Below are positions 1 to 8,637 of a DNA stretch of 59,420 bases, one piece after another. The notes beneath the pieces were generated by a model. It was not told the origin of the DNA and ran no database searches. It saw only the letters and a program-made list of their open reading frames with translations. Source of the DNA: CAYURP01 sp964447175 (lineage in GTDB: Bacteria > Zixibacteria > MSB-5A5 > SM23-73-2). The position numbers and the translations under genes are program-made. Position 1 is the first letter of the stretch. Each line of letters opens with the position of its first letter. The stretch is from contig CAYURP010000014.1 in NCBI GenBank assembly GCA_964447175.1, positions 1 through 59,420 of the forward strand, written 5' to 3'.

Positions 1-283
1 CTCTCTTACAGTAGCAGGATACGAAACATACCTGGAGATCAGATTTGGTATAGGCTTTATACGAAAAAGATTTGACTTTAAAGATATCCAGTCCTGCAAA
101 AAAGTAAAAAATTCTCCAGTTTACGGATATGGAATCAGAATCTTTCCCGCTGGTTGGCTGTATAATGTATCGGGTCTGGATGCAGTTGAGCTTCAGATGA
201 AAAACGGTAAAAAATACCGAATCGGCACCAACGTTCCGGATGAACTCCTGAGATTTATGCAACAAAAGGTCGAAAGTCAATAA
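1..283 (+). CDS. 3' end of a conserved hypothetical PH-like protein (5' cut by window edge)
   Basis: An open frame enters from the left edge (codons in frame from base 2) and stops with TAA at 281-283, giving about 93 C-terminal residues. The piece is rich in beta-strand patterns, with GWLYNVSG, a following DAVEL and then GKKYRIGT. This spacing resembles the PH-like or YdbT-like domain at the cytoplasmic end of small bacterial membrane proteins of unknown function. No membrane segment or start lies inside the window. The assignment rests on this motif style only. The block of palindromic repeats begins right after the stop. Confidence 0.6.
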   Translation, partial: SLTVAGYETYLEIRFGIGFIRKRFDFKDIQSCKKVKNSPVYGYGIRIFPAGWLYNVSGLDAVELQMKNGKKYRIGTNVPDELLRFMQQKVESQ

Positions 284-736
284 TTATGCTTTGATATGAG
301 ATTGTGGTAATAATTGGTATGCCCGCCTGGCTAAGTTGTTCTGTTCAGAGAGAATCAAAAAAATGTAGAGGAGACCTTCAGTTCTCCATAAAATGTAGGG
401 GCGACCTTTATGGTCGCCCTTGTGGCAGGGATTGAGGTGTGAAAGAATTTTGTAGTGGAGCCCCTTGTGGGCTCCCGAAAACCTGTCCAGGACAGACAAG
501 TCATGCCGTAGGCAGATCCGCCTCAGGCGGAAATGTCTGTCCTACCCACTCACTAAGGGTAGTAGGGAAGATCCTTGTGAACTCCCAAAAAATGTAGCGG
601 AAACCTTTAGGTTTCCAGGGGTGGAGGGCTAAAGCCCCCTCTACATCTTAAATCTCGTGATGAATATGCGAAAAAACACAGGTTGCCTGCCCGGCCAGGG
701 AGACAACCTGTGTTACCGGGTTACAGACTACAAATT
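284..736. repeat. Intergenic block of GTAG-headed palindromes
   Basis: This 450-base stretch has no convincing gene. It holds at least seven short hairpins, most starting with GTAG: 365-387 (stem GGAGA), 395-419 (GGGCGACC), 452-476 (GGAGCCC), 594-617 (GGAAACC) and an inverted copy at 624-644 (GAGGGCT). It also holds a longer nested palindrome around 491-542 (outer arm GGACAGACA, inner CCGCCTCAGGCGG) and a hairpin at 675-714 with arm ACACAGGTTG. Stems differ between elements yet each pairs with itself, and loops are usually TTTA, TTCA or TTGT. This matches the layout of REP sequences associated with RAYT transposases. No transposase gene is present nearby. Confidence 0.7.
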
Positions 737-1345
737 TCAAATCTCGGAATAGAGAAGTTCTTTTTCAGTTAAGATAAAATCCACCGGGATATCGTGAGGT
801 TCTTTAAATTTTAATAGGTCACGAATAAGTTGAACGCTATGCACCAGGGTCCCGATTTTGAAGTCATCTGAAACCAAGTTGTTAGACCTTAAATACTCGA
901 TCTCCTGATCCCCATAGCCCGATCCCTTTCCTAACCGATTACCTTTAAAATCTACTGCTACGCTTCCCACCACAGCGATATTTACTCTTTCAGTTAACCC
1001 CTCCCCTTTTGAGACCAGACCTTTTATCGAGGTATCCTGTTTTTCACTATCAGGCTTTAACATTTTGATCTCCTTCATATGAGGAGTGGCATAAGCTAAG
1101 ATCTTTTTATCTCTTAATATTTGATCCCGCAACGACTTGAGCACACTGTCAGGCCCGGCAAAAACACATCTTGAATTTCTGTACTGGGGTAATTTTTTTA
1201 TCCTGGTGGCTGCAATTCTTGCATCTTTGAAATTCGGAATCCTCCCGTATGGAGGCAATGGGAAAATAGCGATCTTTCTCTTCACCATCAGATCCCAGAT
1301 ATGATATCTCACCTGATTTTTATCTTTGAAAATTTGTTTCACCAT
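737..1345 (-). CDS. 5-formyltetrahydrofolate cyclo-ligase family protein
   Basis: About 202 residues. Enzymes of this family use ATP to turn 5-formyltetrahydrofolate into 5,10-methenyltetrahydrofolate in the cytoplasm. Visible marks are the N-terminal KNQVRYHIWDLM helix, typical of the family's 'K..iR..iw..l' opening, and the glycine-rich LGKGSGYGDQEIEYL, the equivalent of the G+G.GYYD.E substrate/nucleotide loop. A TTG at 1402 would add 19 residues, but the ATG at 1345 puts the family N-terminus in place, so I chose it. Neither start has a strong ribosome site. The sequence is closer to the divergent COG0212-like branch than to classical YgfA, so the exact substrate is uncertain. It stands alone between a repeat block and a doubtful small gene. 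Confidence 0.7.
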   Translation of the reverse strand: MVKQIFKDKNQVRYHIWDLMVKRKIAIFPLPPYGRIPNFKDARIAATRIKKLPQYRNSRCVFAGPDSVLKSLRDQILRDKKILAYATPHMKEIKMLKPDSEKQDTSIKGLVSKGEGLTERVNIAVVGSVAVDFKGNRLGKGSGYGDQEIEYLRSNNLVSDDFKIGTLVHSVQLIRDLLKFKEPHDIPVDFILTEKELLYSEI

Positions 1346-1530
1346 AGATCTGAATTTTATCACAATTACAAAAAGTGATCCTCGCTCTCTATGAAAAAGC
1401 AAGAAATCAGTTATGAAAAAGACCTTTAATTTAATATAACTTCAAATGAATGGATTGTCAATCAAACCGAAATATAGATTTTTGGGGAGGTAAAAATGCA
1501 TATCTATTTTAATGTGAAAGCCTTAAGGAG

Positions 1531-1743
1531 TTACTGGAAAAGCTTGGCTATAGGATCCAGTATGGGAACATCGTCGTCTGAAAAACGCTCTATATGGGGT
1601 ATTTTGAGCATCACGCACTCGCCCTTAAGAATTTTAGTGACCACCCTTTCGAATTTGGAGGTGGAGAGGCTCTGCAATATGTAGGGATGCCAGTAAGTTC
1701 TCTCAGTAATCGCAGGACGGGTTATTATCCTGACCTTAGGCAC
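1531..1743 (-). CDS. Possible small protein of unknown function (70 aa)
   Basis: An uninterrupted frame starts at GTG 1743 and is preceded by a very strong ribosome site (GGGAGGAGGTGA, about 6 bases from the start). The product begins MPKVRIITRPAITERTYW and contains an FSDDDVPILDPIA segment near the end. I recognise no family. The opposite strand is a rival: a strong GGGGAGGT site precedes an ATG at 1496, and with one frameshift near 1522 and one in-frame TGA at about 1576 that strand reads as a protein-like sequence ending at 1749 (for example the run DHPFEFGGGEAL). Either this gene is real and the other is its mirror, or a decayed plus-strand gene leaves this as a shadow. Confidence 0.45.
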   Translation of the reverse strand: MPKVRIITRPAITERTYWHPYILQSLSTSKFERVVTKILKGECVMLKIPHIERFSDDDVPILDPIAKLFQ

Positions 1744-1912
1744 TTATAATCACCTCCTCCCTAACTTTTTTTACAGGGAACAGGAGATGATCATCATACC
1801 TTAGGCTGGCTTAATTCCTCCTCCTTTATTCCCTGCATTCCCCTCACGCCCCTTAATGCTCTCCTTTATCACTCTTCTGCTCTTTCTCACCTCAAATCTA
1901 ATTTTGGGTTAC
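1744..1912. other. Intergenic gap with no clear signal
   Basis: Pyrimidine-rich plus strand between the small gene's ribosome site and the stop of the HTH-TPR gene. I see no gene and no clear hairpin. Confidence 0.4.
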
Positions 1913-3223
1913 TTAAACTCTCTTTCCTTTTGCCTCCAGGTATTCTTCCATTTTCCTTTTCTCGTTAGTATCCTCCTCCACTTTTTTTATCTGGGATCTG
2001 GCTAACAAAAGATACTGTTCAGCAGATTCAGGTTGACCCATAGCCTCGGAGGTCATGGAAAGACCCCAGAGGTTAAAAGCCATCAGATCCAGAAACTGGT
2101 CCTGTTCCGCTATCTTTTTTGACTTAAAAAAAAGTGATTTGGCTTTTTCATAATTCCCCATAGCATAATTCCCCCGGGCCAGGTAAAAAGTAATATGAGC
2201 CAGTAGCTTTCTGTGATCAGTTTTTTGAATGGTCTGGTATCCCTCCTCCATGTATTCCAGACCCTTTTCCCTTTCCTCCTTTTTCCTGGCTGCGTCAATT
2301 AAACACCATCCCAGGTTGGTCAGGGCTGAGGACAGATTGCAAAGATATTTTCTGGAGAGTCTGGGATCCTTCTGGAATCGATCGGAATACGTTCTTAGGG
2401 TTTTGACGATTTCGGAGTTAAGGGCAATGGCTTCATCGTAAAGTTTGTTGTCATAAAGAAGATTGGCTTTCACCCCATCGAATCTCAGTTTCTGGAATAT
2501 GTCCTTCAGTTTTTTTTCAGCCAGCATAACACCAGCTTTGTAATAGATTTCAAACTCGGAGTTTCTTTTCAACCTGTAAAGCAAACAGGTCATCATATGA
2601 AGTATATCAATGGTGCACAGGAGATTTTTTTTATTGTCGGAGTTGACATTGTATTCTCCAGAGTTTAAAAGGGTACGGCACTGTTCCAGAGCCACTCTGT
2701 GCCGGCCCATATCTTTCAAGGAGGAGATGAATTTCATGTTCAAATCAAATTCAATATCCTTCCACCTTTTTTCCTCTTTAAGATCCTTTAAAAGATGAAT
2801 GTATTTTGAGATAAAATACGTGGCTTCTTCAATATTCCCCTCCTTGACAAATTGTAACGCCTTGGTTAACACTTCCTGGTGGTTCTTTATGTCCTCGAAG
2901 AAATAATCAGCATATTTATCATCCAGAATCTTCTCCACTATCTCCGACCTTTCCATGTTAAAGATGGTGGCAAACATCCGGATGTATACCGGTTTTATCG
3001 GGGTCTTTTTGCTGTTGTGGACCGCTTTATAAATTGCGCTGGGCGAGATCTCAAAACCCAACTCCTGAGCAATCCTGGCTGTCTTTCTGAAGGAGAGGTT
3101 TTTCGATCTTAAAAGCTCCTTGATGAAGTCAGAAAAAATGCGCTTTTGCTTTACTTGAATGTCTTTCACAACCTCATCCCCCGATAAGGATTTTTCTACT
3201 CCTGTTTTAATTAAAAAACTCAT
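1913..3223 (-). CDS. HTH domain plus TPR-repeat regulator
   Basis: 436 residues, no signal peptide, probably cytoplasmic. Residues about 25-105 form an XRE-like DNA-binding region (FIKELLRSKNLSFRKTARI, then FEISPSAIYKAV). The remainder is all alpha-helical, with TPR-like repeats such as KLLAHITFYLARGNYAMGN and YEKAKSLFFKSKKIAEQ. This architecture is shared by PlcR/Rgg/AimR-type peptide-sensing regulators and by many stand-alone HTH-TPR proteins in uncultivated bacteria. The N-terminal extension before the HTH is unusual. No Shine-Dalgarno is obvious before the ATG, and a TTGACA lies too close to the start to serve as its promoter. Partner and target genes are unknown. The dockerin-peptidase gene upstream on the same strand is about 280 bases away, so it is probably a separate unit. 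Confidence 0.7.
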   Translation of the reverse strand: MSFLIKTGVEKSLSGDEVVKDIQVKQKRIFSDFIKELLRSKNLSFRKTARIAQELGFEISPSAIYKAVHNSKKTPIKPVYIRMFATIFNMERSEIVEKILDDKYADYFFEDIKNHQEVLTKALQFVKEGNIEEATYFISKYIHLLKDLKEEKRWKDIEFDLNMKFISSLKDMGRHRVALEQCRTLLNSGEYNVNSDNKKNLLCTIDILHMMTCLLYRLKRNSEFEIYYKAGVMLAEKKLKDIFQKLRFDGVKANLLYDNKLYDEAIALNSEIVKTLRTYSDRFQKDPRLSRKYLCNLSSALTNLGWCLIDAARKKEEREKGLEYMEEGYQTIQKTDHRKLLAHITFYLARGNYAMGNYEKAKSLFFKSKKIAEQDQFLDLMAFNLWGLSMTSEAMGQPESAEQYLLLARSQIKKVEEDTNEKRKMEEYLEAKGKRV

Positions 3224-3506
3224 TTTGGATTTGTCAACCTTTTAAAAGGGGATTAGGGAATTCCTGTTTCCAATTAGAAACATTTTTAAGCTAATCAACG
3301 ATGTAACTCCAATATTTAAAGTAGTTCCCCTATAAGTGATCAATGTAATATCTTTGTTATAAATCGGTAAATTGATCTGAGTTTAAGGTTTACTTTAACC
3401 TAACTGAATAATTCTATATATTATAATAAAATAGGAATATGTAATATTAAGAATAGAAAGAGGTGAATTAGGTGTAAAACCTTAGGTTTTTCATTAAAAT
3501 CAAACT

Positions 3507-6500
3507 TCAATCTTTACACGGTGGTGGACCACTTTTAAATAGATAGTTGACCAGATAGACAGCATCGCTAATAGTTATCTCATGGTCGCAGTTAACATCC
3601 CCAGCTTCCAAGAGCACAGGTTCAGGACCACTTTTAAAAAGATAATTGATCAGATAAACCACATCTGTTATACCTATCAGGCAATCGTCATCCACCAATC
3701 CAGGATCATAAATCAGTATTCTAAAAGGACTCCCCTGATAGCCCGATTCATTCCCCGCTAGATCCTTTGCCCTTACTCTCCAATAGTAATAATTATTACA
3801 GGAATCCAGAGGCTGTGAATCAGGAAGGGTGTAGTTAGTCTCTATAATGCTGTCGACAACAATAACCTGACTGATAAAATTGCTATCCAGTGAATATTGT
3901 AATGTGTACCTTATGGGAGATCCTCTCGGATTAGCTCTGAGTAATCCCAGCCCGTCCTTTGAGAGGAAAGTAACCGAGGTCCACTCAAATGTAGGAGCAG
4001 TATTATTAATTAGGGTATCATCAGGAGGTAATAAAAGCACTGGAACTCCCGGAGCTTGGGTATCAAGTGTAAATCTAAAAGCATACGAGAATTTACTGCT
4101 GTCGGAATCACCAGCTACTATTTTGATCCTCCAGAAATAATCTGTGTCCACAACCAGAGCTAACGTATCTGGCAACTGATAGAACTTCTCAGTTATTTCC
4201 GAAATAGTCATAACATCAGTAATAAAAGCGCTGTCTTGTGAATACTGGAGCATATAAGTAGCTGAATCAAAGGAGCCCAAAGTTGACCACTCAAACAAAG
4301 GAGTATTATCGTTAATATAGGAAAAATTTAGTGGATACATTAAGTCAGGTGGAAAAAGATAAGAGAAAGCGGAATAGATATTCCAGTTTAAGTCCCGGTC
4401 AGTTGCCCATACCACCCAAGCCTCACCACTTGTATCTTCAACCACAGCCGGCAGATAATCATTGGAAAAATTTGCTGTCATTTGCCTGGGGGAGGACCAG
4501 CTTGAACCATCATAAAGACTGGCAAACACATCCCAGTTGCCGAATCTTTTGCTCATCCAGGATAACCATATTCTTCCGGAATTATTTTGAGAGAATGAAG
4601 GTGAAATATCATCTAAGGTATCCCCGGTTATCTGAAAAGGCAAGCTCCAGGCAGAACCATCACTGGAACTCACATAGATATTAGCATTCCCGTCTCGGAA
4701 GCTTTGCCAGGCTGCCCAGACCTTACCATTTTCATCTGTAGTGATCTTTGCCTGCAAATCATCTTCCGGGTGTGTAGTAACTGCCAGAGGAGGTGACCAG
4801 CTACCATCGTAATAGCTGGAATAAATGTTCCAATCACCATCACGGTTAGAAGCCCAGACAATCCATACCCTTCCAGCTTGGTCTGCCACAATGGATGGAT
4901 CACAATTGTCGACCGTATCTGAGGTCACTCTCATGGAAGGATGCCAGTAACTCCCATCGAAATACGATGTCATTATCTCAGAGCTCACCTGAGAATTGTA
5001 GGGTCTCCAGCTTTTCCAGGCAATCCAGACCTTACCATCCGGGTCAGTTGTGATAGAGGGCTCCAGATCATATTGGGGACCGGTGGTAATAAGCGCTGGG
5101 GAAGACCAGTTGAATCCGTCATGGTGGCTGACACAGATACTGAAATTCAAGCCGGATTCATCCCGAAGGCTCTGCCATACAGCCCAGATATTTCCCAGAC
5201 TATCAGTGGTTAATGCCGGATGAAGATCCCAGTATTCATAAATCTGGATGGGAACAGGAGAAGACCACTTGTCTCCTTCAAAATAGCTGGAATATAGATT
5301 AGTGCGAATAAGCCTTCCGTCCTCCCACACTACCCAGGGCTTTCCTGTGAAGTCCAGAGTAATAGCTGGATTGCCCTGGCTGAATTCATTGGTGGTAACC
5401 TGCAAGCTGGGCCAGGAAGATGAAGAATTTTGTATTTCCGATTCCCCTGTGTAAGGAGGTGACTCAGAGATGGGGGATGTATCTATGGTTAAAGTGGGAT
5501 CCCCCAATATATTCATACCGTAAAACCAGCTTATTTCCCAGGGTTCAAAGCCGTCATTCCCCATAACGCAGAACCAATCTTTAAAAGACTCTCCCATGTT
5601 TTTACCCAAGCCTAAAGGCTGGTAAAAAAATTGAAAATAAAGCATGCTCCCGGATTTAGTGCTGCCCACTGCAACCAATCCATATTCCTCACCGAAGATA
5701 TACCAGTTGCCCAGGCAATTGGTTTCCATAAAACGGGTATTGGAACAGGCAAAAAGATTGTAAAAAAAAGCATGAGGTCCCAAAGCATGGATCTCATAAT
5801 TGAAAACGCTCTGCCCCTGGCTGGGATTGTGATTTATCTTGAAGGTATGAGTCCAGCAGGAGGAATGAGCGCACACATGAATCCATTCATAATTTTGCAT
5901 AAGTCGGGATTTATATTCCAAAGCGGTAGTCTGATTGGTTGTGTTTATAGTGGTCACATCACCATAAGCCCAGGAAAGACCGCAGTCCTCAAAACCCTCC
6001 CAATCGTCATCCACAAACGATAAAGCCCGGTGGGGCAAGGATAAAATACCAATACGGTAATTATGATTCTTTGTGAAATAGTTCTGTAAAAGCTGAGCCT
6101 GTCCGCCCCAGGTCAATCGGGAGGGATCCAACCTTCCTATCCAGATTTCAGGGGAAACATCGCCTCCTCCATCGCTGTGATTATCGTAAATTCCATCTAT
6201 ATCCAGATCCTGCCAGGTCCCGTCTAAATCCATAAGATATAAATCGCAGGGGAACTCGGAATCGTACTCGAACCAGGCCACCGGCAAATCCCCTATTAGA
6301 ACGGCTCCCACCAACCCCTCAGAAAACCTGCTTTGCAAATAGGACCTCAAATCATAAGGGCTCCCCCCAGACCACAAAATCACTTCTGTTGAATACCCCT
6401 CATCAGTTAAATCATTCTCATACTGGGCTATTGAACTTTGAATCTGGGAATAAAGATTAGAATTCACAATCACCAAAACCAGAGATGACAGCATCCTTTT

Positions 6501-6737
6501 GTAATTTAGCCTTTCCTTTTGAAATCTTTTAAGACTCTCTATTTTCAGAGCCTGAGGAGTTGGCTGGGTTTTCATGAATTCTGCATAACTTGTAGGTTTC
6601 CTGGCCCAGGGATCGATCCATTCAGTCTTTTTTAACTTTTTCACATCCAGAGGAAAAGAAACTGGCTTTTTAGCTATAGCTGAGTTACTACAGTAAACGA
6701 ATATAAACAAAACACAGAAAAGGATTATTTTTCTCAT
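3507..6737 (-). CDS. Secreted gingipain-like (C25-type) peptidase with beta-propeller-like repeats and C-terminal dockerin
   Basis: 1076 residues with a signal peptide (RKIILFCVLFIFVYC). Residues about 85-410 resemble the C25 caspase-fold peptidases. AVLIGDLPVAW is the central strand, a candidate catalytic His lies at about 291 (HVCAHSS) and a candidate Cys at about 331 (LFACSNTRF), followed by GLVAVGSTKSG and a GDPTL end. Residues about 440-800 carry six or more repeats of roughly 55 residues with 'G+vWvvW.s.RdgnwniY.s..dG..WS.P', suggesting a BNR-type propeller. Two FnIII/Ig-like modules follow. The last 60 residues form a two-repeat dockerin (GDVNCDHEITISDAVYLVN). The ribosome site is GGGGAGAG. 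Substrate unknown; proteolysis outside the cell is the likely role. Confidence 0.75.
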   Translation of the reverse strand: MRKIILFCVLFIFVYCSNSAIAKKPVSFPLDVKKLKKTEWIDPWARKPTSYAEFMKTQPTPQALKIESLKRFQKERLNYKRMLSSLVLVIVNSNLYSQIQSSIAQYENDLTDEGYSTEVILWSGGSPYDLRSYLQSRFSEGLVGAVLIGDLPVAWFEYDSEFPCDLYLMDLDGTWQDLDIDGIYDNHSDGGGDVSPEIWIGRLDPSRLTWGGQAQLLQNYFTKNHNYRIGILSLPHRALSFVDDDWEGFEDCGLSWAYGDVTTINTTNQTTALEYKSRLMQNYEWIHVCAHSSCWTHTFKINHNPSQGQSVFNYEIHALGPHAFFYNLFACSNTRFMETNCLGNWYIFGEEYGLVAVGSTKSGSMLYFQFFYQPLGLGKNMGESFKDWFCVMGNDGFEPWEISWFYGMNILGDPTLTIDTSPISESPPYTGESEIQNSSSSWPSLQVTTNEFSQGNPAITLDFTGKPWVVWEDGRLIRTNLYSSYFEGDKWSSPVPIQIYEYWDLHPALTTDSLGNIWAVWQSLRDESGLNFSICVSHHDGFNWSSPALITTGPQYDLEPSITTDPDGKVWIAWKSWRPYNSQVSSEIMTSYFDGSYWHPSMRVTSDTVDNCDPSIVADQAGRVWIVWASNRDGDWNIYSSYYDGSWSPPLAVTTHPEDDLQAKITTDENGKVWAAWQSFRDGNANIYVSSSDGSAWSLPFQITGDTLDDISPSFSQNNSGRIWLSWMSKRFGNWDVFASLYDGSSWSSPRQMTANFSNDYLPAVVEDTSGEAWVVWATDRDLNWNIYSAFSYLFPPDLMYPLNFSYINDNTPLFEWSTLGSFDSATYMLQYSQDSAFITDVMTISEITEKFYQLPDTLALVVDTDYFWRIKIVAGDSDSSKFSYAFRFTLDTQAPGVPVLLLPPDDTLINNTAPTFEWTSVTFLSKDGLGLLRANPRGSPIRYTLQYSLDSNFISQVIVVDSIIETNYTLPDSQPLDSCNNYYYWRVRAKDLAGNESGYQGSPFRILIYDPGLVDDDCLIGITDVVYLINYLFKSGPEPVLLEAGDVNCDHEITISDAVYLVNYLFKSGPPPCKD

Positions 6738-7081
6738 TTTTCTCTCCCCAATAGTTTATACAAAGGAATTATACATTTTAAATCTTCAGAAATAATTTAA
6801 TAGTAAACTCAAAAGCACTTATCTCCAAAGATCAAGTTAGTAATTAGAATCTCTGAAAAAGTCCCTCTGGCAGATGTCAGCCCACAGGGTCTTGAGAAGG
6901 GCTACCCGTATATTATCCGCAGGATCTTGAGAAAACATAACAATTTATGGCAGACCAGTGGCTTCTCTGCAGCTGGTCAAAATATATTTTTTCAGAGACC
7001 TCAATTACTCCCCTTGACAATATAATAATAATTTTCGATTTGGCAATATATTATCTGGTCAAAAATCCTCTAATCAACGGG
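6738..7081. other. Intergenic region with a 150-bp inverted-repeat-bounded segment
   Basis: No gene is visible. The segment 6850-6998 begins and ends with the same 11-base inverted repeat (TCTCTGAAAAA at the left, its complement at the right) and contains two near copies of AGG(G/A)TCTTGAGAA. It could be a decayed miniature mobile element. No flanking target duplication is convincing. Confidence 0.35.
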
Positions 7082-8434
7082 TTAAATCTTTCTGGCTAAC
7101 CACTTCCCTTTGCGGTACCAGTAATAGAAAATTAATGATCCCATAAAAGTAGCCAAAACTATAGCCCACCATACCCCGTTTTGATTAAAACCTAAAACCC
7201 TGGTGAAGAGAAGTATCAAGGGTATCTCCAGTAGCCAGGAATAGACCATTCCTATTATCATTGCGGGGATGTTGTCTCCTGCTCCAGCAAATACCTCCTG
7301 GAGAATTATATACAGACCCAGAAAGGGAAATCCCAATGCCTGGATTCTTATAAGTGTTATGCCCAAGGACAGAAGAGTGGGAGTCTGAAAGAAGAGCTTG
7401 ACTAACAAAGGAGCGAATATGAAATTAACAAGTGCAAAAAAGATCATAATTCCCACAGCCAGAATGGAAGCCTGATCAGCTGTTTTTTGAGCCCGCTCCA
7501 ATTTTCTGGCGCCCAGGTTCTGACCGATCAAAGCTGAAAGACCCAAACCCATCCCCACAATCACCATAATTCCTAATGCTGAAACCCTCATACCCATTCC
7601 ATAGATGGCCACCACTTCAGTACCAAAAACCGCCACCAGAGGCATAACTACCAGTCGGGCAAAAGAAAAAGACATATCATTTATTCCCAGAGGCAGGCCA
7701 ATCTCCATAATTTTAAGGAGATATTTCGCCTTAAGGCTAATTTGGCTTTTCAAATGTAAAGGCACATTACATTTTCCTAAAAAGAATATCACCAGTCCAG
7801 AAGAAAAAGCTATGGTGTAGGATATAACCGAGGCAACTGCTGCCCCGACTATTCCCAGTTCTGGGAAGAACCACCATCCAAAAATAAAGAATGGATCCAG
7901 TATTATATTTAAAGCGGTCGATCCCAGCATAATAGCCATGGCTATGTTAGGATTTCCGATTCCTCTCAAGGCAGTGTAGATGGTGAAGGTTGAAAAAAAG
8001 AATCCCAGACCCAGAAATTGAACCTTACCATAGCTAATTCCCATTTTCACCACTTCCCCCTTAGCACCCAGAAGAACCAATATCTTGTCAATTAAGAAAA
8101 ATCCTATTATCCCGAAAAAGATCGCCAAAAGCCATTTTAAAATTATAGTGTCTTTTATAGCCCTTTCCGTTTCCGGATAGTTTTTTTCCCCATACCTTCT
8201 GGAGATAACAGCTACCGAGCCAACCCCAGCGATCTGATTAGCTGCGGATACGACCCAGAAAAAGGCAGAGAATATGGTTATGGCTGCTACCGGCTCAGCA
8301 CCCAATTTTGCCACCCAGAACATATCCACTAAATCGTAGACGTTCAAAGAAGCAAATCCGATCATGGAAGGGATGCCCATGCGAAACAGGCTTCCTGTTA
8401 TGTTCCCCTCCGTATGGTCATATGCTTTCTTCAT
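7082..8434 (-). CDS. MATE family efflux transporter
   Basis: 450 residues with about twelve hydrophobic segments and no signal peptide. MATE proteins export drugs or metabolites across the inner membrane in exchange for Na+ or H+. The two halves show the expected internal symmetry: FRMGIPSMIGFASLNVYDLVDMFWVAKLG opens the first half (family 'iP......l..lvD...vg.lG') and LGINDMSFSFARLVVMPLVAVFG opens the second, followed by GLSALIGQNLGARK, a signature loop seen also near AVISRRYGEKN. Length and order are normal. The ATG at 8434 has no good Shine-Dalgarno. The substrate cannot be told from sequence, and the neighbours give no hint. Confidence 0.9.
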   Translation of the reverse strand: MKKAYDHTEGNITGSLFRMGIPSMIGFASLNVYDLVDMFWVAKLGAEPVAAITIFSAFFWVVSAANQIAGVGSVAVISRRYGEKNYPETERAIKDTIILKWLLAIFFGIIGFFLIDKILVLLGAKGEVVKMGISYGKVQFLGLGFFFSTFTIYTALRGIGNPNIAMAIMLGSTALNIILDPFFIFGWWFFPELGIVGAAVASVISYTIAFSSGLVIFFLGKCNVPLHLKSQISLKAKYLLKIMEIGLPLGINDMSFSFARLVVMPLVAVFGTEVVAIYGMGMRVSALGIMVIVGMGLGLSALIGQNLGARKLERAQKTADQASILAVGIMIFFALVNFIFAPLLVKLFFQTPTLLSLGITLIRIQALGFPFLGLYIILQEVFAGAGDNIPAMIIGMVYSWLLEIPLILLFTRVLGFNQNGVWWAIVLATFMGSLIFYYWYRKGKWLARKI

Positions 8435-8637
8435 ATTTTTAAATTAAGTCAAAATATACTTTTTGATAACCAGAATTGGTGATTAACCGCTTGAATGAAC
8501 TAAAAACAGAAAAGTTCTTTGAAATCGATTTTCCCTTATATTAAAAAGAGATATACGATTTTCAGACTTGAAAGTTTATATGTTCTGGGATGTTGATAGA
8601 ACCAAAAGGATTTTGGGATCAAGTTCAAAAAAAACTT
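8435..8637. other. Intergenic gap, nothing recognised
   Basis: AT-rich spacer of about 200 bases between the MATE gene and the nitroreductase. I see no hairpin and no convincing promoter. Confidence 0.4.

Noticed and set aside
284..499. Minus-strand frame of 71 codons just after the first partial gene
   Set aside because: It lies entirely inside the palindromic repeat block, has no ribosome site, and its composition follows the hairpins.
3221..3245. TTGACA just upstream of the HTH-TPR start
   Set aside because: It lies about 12 bases from the ATG, leaving no room for a -10 box and leader.
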